DNA of 11,243 nucleotides from Burkholderiales bacterium (GTDB lineage Bacteria; Pseudomonadota; Gammaproteobacteria; Burkholderiales; Burkholderiaceae_B). A model generated the notes under the pieces. The model made no database searches. It worked only from the letters and a program-made list of their open reading frames with translations, and was not told the DNA's origin. The position numbers were made by a program, and so were the translations under genes. Where the stretch lies: contig SXZD01000042.1 of assembly GCA_005788065.1 (NCBI GenBank), positions 1-11,243 of the forward strand, in the 5' to 3' direction. Shown one piece after another: positions 6,091-11,243 of the stretch (position 1 is the first letter of the stretch; each line of letters begins with the position of its first letter).

Positions 6091-6873
6091 TCAGATGTCC
6101 ATCACACTGAAATCGCGCCCCATGCCGATGAGGTGCTGACCACCATCGACGAGTATGCGTGTTCCGGTGATGGCCGGATTGTTCACCACGAAAAGAACCG
6201 CAGAGGCGATATCCTGCGGTTGGCTGGACCGCTGCAGCGGGGAGATGCGGTGCGTTTTTTCAAATTGCTCGGGCGTCTGCAGATGGCTGATCATGGTCAA
6301 GCCCGGTGAGACGCCAATCACACGCAGTTTGGGCGCGAGTTGCTGCGCCAGCATGGTGGTTGCAGCCGCCAGACCCGCCTTACTCAGGGTGTAGGACAAA
6401 AAATCAGGGTTCATGTTGTCCAGCTTCTGGTCCAGCAGATTGACTACCACCCCCTGCTCACCGTCCGGTATCTGCGCATGCAAGGCACGACTGAGGATGA
6501 TGGGCGCAGACAGGTTGCCGTGCAGATGTTTTTCCAGTGAGGCAAAACTGAAACAGTGCGCATCATCAAATTCGAAAAGGGACGCATTGTTGACAACACA
6601 GCGCACATCGCCAAGTTGCGCAGCCAGCGGAATCAGCGACTCGACGTCCGCTTCAACATTGAGATCGGCCTTCAGCGCCTCGCAAGGCAGACCCAGTGCG
6701 CGAATCTCGTCGCGGGTGCTGAGTGCCTCATCGGCTGACTGCCGGTAATGCAGGGCGATACCCCAGCCATTGCGCGCCAGCGTCAGGGCAATTTCCCGGC
6801 CCAGACGCCGCGCACCGCCGGTCACCAGCGCGATGCGACGGGAGGATGAACCGTTGTTGGAATCTGCGCTCAT
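6091..6873 (-). CDS. folM: Pteridine reductase / dihydromonapterin reductase-like SDR
   Basis: A 260-residue short-chain dehydrogenase. The cofactor loop is TGGARRLG (18-25), the arginine-containing form (TGxxxRxG) seen in NADPH-dependent pteridine reductases, followed by NNAS (95-98). The catalytic set is D148-Y161-K165, with an Asp where ordinary SDRs have Ser, as in PTR1 and FolM. GLTMISHLQTPEQF forms the substrate loop, and ILVDGGQHL is the usual C-terminal strand. It probably reduces dihydromonapterin, dihydrobiopterin-like pterins or dihydrofolate in the cytoplasm. The start ATG overlaps the stop of the PcaC-like gene as ATGA (6870-6873), so translation is likely coupled. The next gene carries FolB, which makes the substrates of this pathway and strengthens the assignment. 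The exact pterin substrate is not proven by sequence. Confidence 0.9.
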   Translation of the reverse strand: MSADSNNGSSSRRIALVTGGARRLGREIALTLARNGWGIALHYRQSADEALSTRDEIRALGLPCEALKADLNVEADVESLIPLAAQLGDVRCVVNNASLFEFDDAHCFSFASLEKHLHGNLSAPIILSRALHAQIPDGEQGVVVNLLDQKLDNMNPDFLSYTLSKAGLAAATTMLAQQLAPKLRVIGVSPGLTMISHLQTPEQFEKTHRISPLQRSSQPQDIASAVLFVVNNPAITGTRILVDGGQHLIGMGRDFSVMDI

Positions 6874-7262
6874 GGCTTGGGCAACAGGTTCAGTTCGGTG
6901 AGCAACTCCTTGAGTATCCGCATGCTGTCCATGGCTGCCGGAAACCCGGCATACACGCTGGCATGCATCACGATCTCACGCAGTTCCTCAGGTGTCACAC
7001 CGTTATTGATGGCACCGCGCATATGCAGTTTCAGTTCATTGGGACGATTGAGCACAATGAGCATGGAAACGGTGGACAGACTGCGCAACTTGGGCGACAG
7101 GCCTTCGCGGGTCCAGACTGTGCCCCAGGCATGCCCTGTCACCAGGTCCTGCAGGGGGGCTGCAAAGTCGTTGGGGTCGGAAACCGAGCGGTTGACGTAG
7201 TCGGCGCCCAGCACCTGCGTACGCATGGCACGGCCTTTGTCAAAATGCGGATGGGAAGCCAT
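6870..7262 (-). CDS. Carboxymuconolactone decarboxylase family protein, PcaC-like
   Basis: A 130-residue protein of the CMD/AhpD fold. It closely follows the PcaC pattern: HFDKGRAMRTQVLGADYVNRS near the N-terminus, GHAWGTVWTREGLSPKLRSL (43-62), LKLHMRGAINNGVTPEELREIVMHASVYAGFPAAMD (78-112). It lacks the CxxC of AhpD peroxidases, which argues for the decarboxylase-type branch. PcaC converts 4-carboxymuconolactone in the protocatechuate branch of the beta-ketoadipate pathway, but no other pca gene is visible, so the substrate here may differ. ATG 7260-7262 gives the usual PcaC N-terminus, although no Shine-Dalgarno precedes it. It is the first gene of the operon, overlapping the pteridine reductase gene by 4 bp, and a good sigma-70-like promoter lies 25 bases upstream. 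Confidence 0.88.
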   Translation of the reverse strand: MASHPHFDKGRAMRTQVLGADYVNRSVSDPNDFAAPLQDLVTGHAWGTVWTREGLSPKLRSLSTVSMLIVLNRPNELKLHMRGAINNGVTPEELREIVMHASVYAGFPAAMDSMRILKELLTELNLLPKP

Positions 7263-7286
7263 GGAATTAACGTGAAGTGAAGTTCA

Positions 7287-7322
7287 AGGGCGCATTCTAG
7301 CCCCAAGTGACCCGGTTGGCAT
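7287..7322 (-). promoter_or_regulatory. Promoter of the PcaC-like/folM/folB-FAH operon
   Basis: On the minus strand ATGCCA (-35, 7317-7322) and TAGAAT (-10, 7294-7299) are 17 bp apart. TAGAAT matches five of six consensus bases and ATGCCA four of six. Transcription would start near 7287, giving a leader of about 25 bases. This is the best promoter seen in the window. Confidence 0.6.
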
Positions 7323-7361
7323 CGGGGGGAATCCCTCTCGCACAGGGGCCGGATGATGCAC

Positions 7362-7374
7362 TACACTCGATTTT
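7362..7374 (+). promoter_or_regulatory. Candidate -10 element of the DUF3501 gene
   Basis: TACACT at 7362-7367 would start transcription near 7374, about 25 bases before ATG 7399. No good -35 is seen at the usual spacing. If right, it favours ATG 7399 over ATG 7384, which would leave a leader of only 10 bases. Confidence 0.35.
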
Positions 7375-7398
7375 CCGCTTTGTATGCCCTTAACGACC

Positions 7399-7989
7399 AT
7401 GCCACGCCTGAGCGCAGACCAGTTGATGACCACAGCGCAGTACCAGACCATACGTGCCCAATGGCGCAAAGACGTCATCCCCTACAAGCAGTTGCGCACG
7501 CTGCTGCTGGGACAGTACATCACGCTGCTGTTCGAGAATGAGACCACTGTGCGCTACCAGTTGCAGGAAATGATGCGCGTGGATCCCACGCTGGCGCGCG
7601 ACGGCATGGATCATGAACTGATGATCTACAACTACCTGATTGAAGATCCGGGCAGTCTGGGTGCCACGCTGATGATTCAGTACCCGAGTGCCGAAATCCG
7701 CGAGACCAAACTCAACCAGTTGCTGGGGGTGGAACGCAGCGTGTGGATTGAAATTGATGGCCATAACAGATGCATCGGAGTGCCCAACGAAGAGATACCA
7801 GCGGAACGTTCAAGCGGCACCTATGCCGTGCATTTTTTGCGCTTTCCGCTGACGGTGGCTCAGCAAGGTGGGCTGCTGCAGGGGCGCGCGGTATCGGTGG
7901 GGATAGACCATGCAGCCTATCCAGTTCGGATTGAAGAGATCAACCCGGAGTTGCAGGCCAGCCTGATGGCGGATCTGAAGGGGACGTAA
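7399..7989 (+). CDS. DUF3501 family protein
   Basis: A 196-residue protein I recognise as DUF3501 from the N-terminal pattern MPRLSADQLMTTAQYQTIR, then LGQYITLLFENETTVRYQLQEMMRVD (38-62), HELMIYNYLIEDPGSLGATLMIQY (72-95) and the C-terminal SGTYAVHFLRFPLT (139-152). The family has no established biochemical role; in many bacteria its gene lies beside rubrerythrin and an iron-sulfur oxidoreductase, which are not present here. There is no signal peptide or membrane segment, so it is probably cytoplasmic. ATG 7399 gives the usual family N-terminus; ATG 7384 would add five residues. Neither has a Shine-Dalgarno. It is divergent from the pterin operon and ends 2 bp from the stop codon of the convergent efflux gene. 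Confidence 0.85.
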   Translation: MPRLSADQLMTTAQYQTIRAQWRKDVIPYKQLRTLLLGQYITLLFENETTVRYQLQEMMRVDPTLARDGMDHELMIYNYLIEDPGSLGATLMIQYPSAEIRETKLNQLLGVERSVWIEIDGHNRCIGVPNEEIPAERSSGTYAVHFLRFPLTVAQQGGLLQGRAVSVGIDHAAYPVRIEEINPELQASLMADLKGT

Positions 7990-7991
7990 TT

Positions 7992-10900
7992 TTATAGCCC
8001 ACCCGCGATGTTTTTCAGTAAAACGTTGGCAGCCAGCCGCTGTTGATGCTGCGCCAACAAGTTTGCCTGCTCAGCCGCCAATGCGATTTGCTGGGCCTGC
8101 AAAAGCGTTTGCAGGGACACCAACCCGGCTTCGTACTGGTTGCGCGTCAGTTGCAAGGCGCGGTTGGACGACACAAGCGCTTGCTGCTGTAAATCGGCCT
8201 GTTGTTTGTATTGCGACACAGCCACCAATTGGTCTTCCACTTCCTGCAATGCGTCCAGCACGGTCTGACGCCAGGTGGCCACTTGGGATTCGAACAGGGC
8301 ATCATTCTGCCTCAGCGCAGCGCGACGGGCGCCGCCGTCAAACAGCGGATAGGCGACGGAGGCGCCCACGGTCCACACCTTCAAGGGCATCTCAAGCAGA
8401 TCACTGAAACCCCGGGCCCGATAGCCACCACTTGATGACAGCGTGAGCGCAGGAAACAATGCCGTGCGACTGGCCTCACGCTGCGCCCATGCGGCATTGA
8501 CCGTGGCTGCAGCGGCCTGCAGATCTGGGCGTCGCGCAATCAAGCGTGAGGGCAACAACTGCGGAATGACCGGGACAGCCGGTGTTACGAGCGGGCGGGA
8601 TACCGTCGTGGTGCTGCCAACATCCCTGACACGTGCAGGATCTCCCGACGATGCGGACATTGCTTTTGTTCCGGTCGACTCCTGCAACACCGAAGACACA
8701 TCGACATCGGACGAGCCACCGAACTGACCACCGGCCAGCGTGACCATGGTATTGTGCAACTGCCGGGCCTGAGCCTGTGCTGCAACGCGTTGCGAGGCAA
8801 TGGTGCTCAGCTGCGTCTGCGCCTGTGACTCTTCCAGCGGCGAGGCCACACCGGCTGCAATCCGGTTGCGCGCCAACCCCAGCAATTGGCGGGCTATCTG
8901 CTCATTGCGCTCCAATAACTGCTGCTGGGTCTGCGCAAAGCGCAGCGTCAGAACGGTCTGGTTGACCTGTGCCTGCATCGACAGTTGCGCCGATGCATGT
9001 CTGAACCCCGTGGCAGCGCTGTTGGCTTGCGCGACAGCGGAGACGGCTGACAGACGTCCCCAAAGATCGAGCTCCCACGGCGCTACAACGCCCGACACCG
9101 AAAACGTGGTGCCGCGCGGATTGGCCACGTTGTTGACGCTGCGCTGCACACCACCGGACAGGGAAAATGACGGAAACAAGGCTGCACGGCTGGCTTCGAA
9201 TGCAGCCTGTGCGGCCTGCACCTGCGCGGCACTGGCTTGCAGTGAGGCATTGCTTTGCGCTACCTGTCGTTGCAGATCGTTGATGAGTGGATCCTCAAAA
9301 ACAGACCACCACGGGTTTTGCAGGTAACGCCCGGAATCGCTTGTTGCGGGCCGATTTGCACCGGACTTGTCGTCAGCCAGCGTCGCCCTAACACCCTGCA
9401 CCTGAGCTGCGGACTTTGCTGCTTCGGAAACGGTCGAATCCGACATAGCGATCCAATCCGTTGGCGCATTGCGAAACTCATTGGTCTGTGTTGCCTGTCC
9501 TGCCTGCGAAATCGGTGCAACAAGGTCTGGCGCCTGAGTATTGGCGCATCCGCTGAGCGACCCACCCAGCGCGGCCGATGCCGCACCCGCCGCAACCAAT
9601 GTGACCGCCCTGCCTGTGACGCGATGACGCAGCCTCTCCAGCAACACAAAAATGACAGGTGTGGTGTAGAGCGTCAGCAGTTGGCTGAGCAACAGGCCGC
9701 CAACCACTGCGATACCCAGCGGTTGGCGCAACTCGGCACCGTCACCGGTGATGATGGCCAGAGGCAATGCGCCGAACATGGCGGCCAGTGTTGTCATCAG
9801 GATGGGCCGCAAGCGTTTCTGAGCAGCACGCAAGATGGCACCGGCTGCAGACAGCCCTGCCTTGCGCTGTCCGACCAGTGCGAAATCAATCATCAGGATG
9901 GCGTTTTTCATGACAATACCCATCAACAGGATAAGGGCGATCAACGCGATCACCGTGAACTCAAGACCGCGGGCATACAAGGCCAGCAGGGCTCCAATGC
10001 CGGCTGCTGGCAATGTGGACAGGATGGTGAGCGGATGCAGAAAACTTTCATACAGCACGCCCAGTATGAGATACACCACTACACAGGTCATAAGGATGAG
10101 AAAAGGCTGCGAACGTTCACTCTCGCCCAGCGACTTTGCGTTGCCCTGAAACCCGGCCACCACACCGGAGGGAATGCCCACGCGCACGACCGCATCCTGA
10201 ATGGCGGCAATGGCCTGCGACAATGCCACGCCCTGTGACAAGGCAAAACTGAAGGTCAGCGATGCATTACCGGCTTCGTGCGACACCGACAGGGGCGCAT
10301 GGGTCAGACTGCTTCTGGCCAGCGTACCGAGGGGCACCAGACTGCCGTCAGCAGACGGCAACCACAAGGCTTGAACACTGTCAGGCGATTGCAGATAGTC
10401 GGGCGACAGTTCCAGCACAACGCGATACTGATTCAGAGGATTGTAGATAAGCCCGGTCAAACGCTGCCCAAACGCGTCATACAGATTGTTGTCGAACTGG
10501 GACATGGTGATGCCATAGGTGGCCAGCGCATCGCGGTCGACTGTCAAAAAACTCTGCAAAGCCTTGTTCTGCTGGTCAGAACTGACATCGGTGATTTCGG
10601 GAATCTTCTGCAGGGCCTGCCGGATGGGAAATTCGAGCGGGCGCAACAGGGTCAGGTCGTCTGATTTCAGCGAGTACTCAAACTGGGAATTGGACTGACG
10701 AGCGCCCCTGCGCAAGTCCTGCTGCGGCGTCAAAAAAACGCGAGAGCCCGGCAGTTGCGACAGTTTTTTCCGCAAACGGGCAATGACGACCTCGGACGAA
10801 TCTGTCCTTTCCCCCAAGGGCTTGAGCACCATGAACAGCGATGCGTAGTTGCGCTGCCCGCCACCGGTAAAGCCGGACACTGCTGCAACCGCAGGGTCTG

Positions 10901-11243
10901 CGCGCAGGACTTCGAGCACGGTCTTCAGGCGCTGCTGCATGAACTGGAAAGACGTACTCTGGTCGCCCTGAATGTTGCCGGAGATGCGCCCGGTATCCTG
11001 CTGCGGAAAGAAACCCTTGGGTAGCTGACCGTACAACCAGACGTTGGCCACCAGAACACCACCGAAAACCAGCATGACCCAGATCGGCCTGCGCAGACAC
11101 CAGGCCAGACTGCAGCGATAGAAACGTCCCGCGCGCCATGATGCACGCAGGGCTTCACCGGAGGGCAGCCTGGCAAAGACCGTGGGAGTCAGCACCAGCG
11201 ACACCAGCATGGACAGCAGGACTGCCCCGCACAGAATGAGCGC
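7992..11243 (-). CDS. RND efflux permease (MdtC/MuxC-type) fused to outer membrane factor lipoprotein, 5' partial
   Basis: The frame is open from the right edge to TAA 7992-7994, 1083 visible residues. Numbering from the Met at 11210, residues 1-530 are the second half of an HAE1 RND permease resembling MdtC/MuxC: end of TM6 (VSLVLTPTVFARL), TM7 (42-60), LPKGFFPQQDTG (63-74), porter and docking domains with RRGARQSNSQFEYSL, and TM8-12 with the proton-relay lysine K435 in GIVMKNAILMIDFA and GDGAELRQPLG. Without a stop the frame continues into a lipoprotein signal (531-554, lipobox LSGC, C555) and a complete OprM/NodT-type channel: NPWWSVFEDPLINDLQ (632-647), PWELDLWGR (711-719), LPSRLIARRPDLQAA (886-900), YEAGLVSLQTLL (1026-1037). 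MuxC and OpmB are adjacent genes in Pseudomonas; here they are one gene. The role should be proton-driven drug or metabolite export across both membranes. The missing N-terminal half and the adaptor and partner permease genes should lie to the right. Confidence 0.93.
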   Translation of the reverse strand, partial: ALILCGAVLLSMLVSLVLTPTVFARLPSGEALRASWRAGRFYRCSLAWCLRRPIWVMLVFGGVLVANVWLYGQLPKGFFPQQDTGRISGNIQGDQSTSFQFMQQRLKTVLEVLRADPAVAAVSGFTGGGQRNYASLFMVLKPLGERTDSSEVVIARLRKKLSQLPGSRVFLTPQQDLRRGARQSNSQFEYSLKSDDLTLLRPLEFPIRQALQKIPEITDVSSDQQNKALQSFLTVDRDALATYGITMSQFDNNLYDAFGQRLTGLIYNPLNQYRVVLELSPDYLQSPDSVQALWLPSADGSLVPLGTLARSSLTHAPLSVSHEAGNASLTFSFALSQGVALSQAIAAIQDAVVRVGIPSGVVAGFQGNAKSLGESERSQPFLILMTCVVVYLILGVLYESFLHPLTILSTLPAAGIGALLALYARGLEFTVIALIALILLMGIVMKNAILMIDFALVGQRKAGLSAAGAILRAAQKRLRPILMTTLAAMFGALPLAIITGDGAELRQPLGIAVVGGLLLSQLLTLYTTPVIFVLLERLRHRVTGRAVTLVAAGAASAALGGSLSGCANTQAPDLVAPISQAGQATQTNEFRNAPTDWIAMSDSTVSEAAKSAAQVQGVRATLADDKSGANRPATSDSGRYLQNPWWSVFEDPLINDLQRQVAQSNASLQASAAQVQAAQAAFEASRAALFPSFSLSGGVQRSVNNVANPRGTTFSVSGVVAPWELDLWGRLSAVSAVAQANSAATGFRHASAQLSMQAQVNQTVLTLRFAQTQQQLLERNEQIARQLLGLARNRIAAGVASPLEESQAQTQLSTIASQRVAAQAQARQLHNTMVTLAGGQFGGSSDVDVSSVLQESTGTKAMSASSGDPARVRDVGSTTTVSRPLVTPAVPVIPQLLPSRLIARRPDLQAAAATVNAAWAQREASRTALFPALTLSSSGGYRARGFSDLLEMPLKVWTVGASVAYPLFDGGARRAALRQNDALFESQVATWRQTVLDALQEVEDQLVAVSQYKQQADLQQQALVSSNRALQLTRNQYEAGLVSLQTLLQAQQIALAAEQANLLAQHQQRLAANVLLKNIAGGL
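9546..9620 (-). other. Internal lipoprotein signal sequence and lipobox at the fusion junction
   Basis: Directly after the last permease helix and the basic stretch LRHR come VTGR, a hydrophobic Ala/Gly-rich segment and the lipobox LSGC, with the Cys codon at 9546-9548. This has the three parts of a lipoprotein signal peptide (basic, hydrophobic, L-x-G-C). The permease C-terminus is normally cytoplasmic, so this segment could cross the membrane and deliver the channel part to the periplasm, where signal peptidase II might cut before the Cys. The residue after Cys is Ala, not the Asp inner-membrane retention signal, so transport to the outer membrane is possible. Confidence 0.7.

Noticed and set aside
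5484..6110. Plus-strand open frame of 208 codons opposite FolB-FAH
   Set aside because: It lies antisense to both conserved domains, has no recognisable family and no ribosome site.
9255..10238. Long plus-strand open frame of 327 codons opposite the pump gene
   Set aside because: The predicted protein is Cys-, Gln- and His-rich low-quality sequence with no domain, exactly antisense to clear RND and channel motifs. It is a shadow of GC-rich coding sequence.
1..11243. CRISPR arrays, tRNA or rRNA genes, insertion sequences, phage genes
   Set aside because: No regularly spaced repeats, no transposase or integrase motifs, and no RNA gene signature were seen.

Overview
The window looks like chromosomal DNA of a betaproteobacterium, most likely order Burkholderiales. 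This is inferred from the protein families (a MuxC/MdtC-type RND pump with an OpmB-like outer membrane channel, a FolM-type pteridine reductase, a DUF3501 protein, a 7TMR-DISM sensor kinase), the moderately high GC and the -10 boxes of TAGAAT/TACAAT type. The genus cannot be named from the sequence alone. There are no rRNA or tRNA genes, no insertion sequences and no CRISPR array. Coding density is very high and no gene-free stretch reaches 300 bases; the longest is 3153-3376.

Layout, left to right. (1) 3-434 (+): the C-terminal end of an amidohydrolase, overlapping tail-to-tail by 51 bp with the next gene. (2) 384-3152 (-): a two-component operon, a 7TMR-DISM histidine kinase followed by an OmpR-type response regulator. 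(3) 3153-3376: a divergent control region with several inverted repeats and a possible 16-codon ORF with a strong Shine-Dalgarno. (4) 3377-4973 (+): a patatin-like lipase and a METTL7-like SAM methyltransferase, probably one operon. (5) 5013-7262 (-): a three-gene operon made of a PcaC-like carboxymuconolactone decarboxylase family protein, a FolM-like pteridine reductase, and an unusual single ORF joining a complete dihydroneopterin aldolase (FolB) to a complete YcgM/FAHD1-type FAH hydrolase. A good promoter lies upstream at 7294-7322. (6) 7399-7989 (+): a DUF3501 protein, divergent from that operon. (7) 7992-11243 (-, running off the right edge): an RND efflux permease of MdtC/MuxC type fused in frame to a whole outer-membrane-factor lipoprotein, with a lipoprotein signal sequence and lipobox retained at the junction.

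The most unusual content is the two gene fusions. The pump fusion would place inner membrane permease and outer membrane channel in one primary translation product; the internal lipobox suggests how it could be separated again by signal peptidase II. The FolB-FAH fusion lies in an operon mixing reduced-pterin enzymes with families known from aromatic ring-cleavage pathways. This suggests, without proof, a link between pterin cofactor supply and aromatic catabolism. The two-component system and the lipase/methyltransferase pair share one control region and could be functionally linked, but nothing in the sequence proves it.
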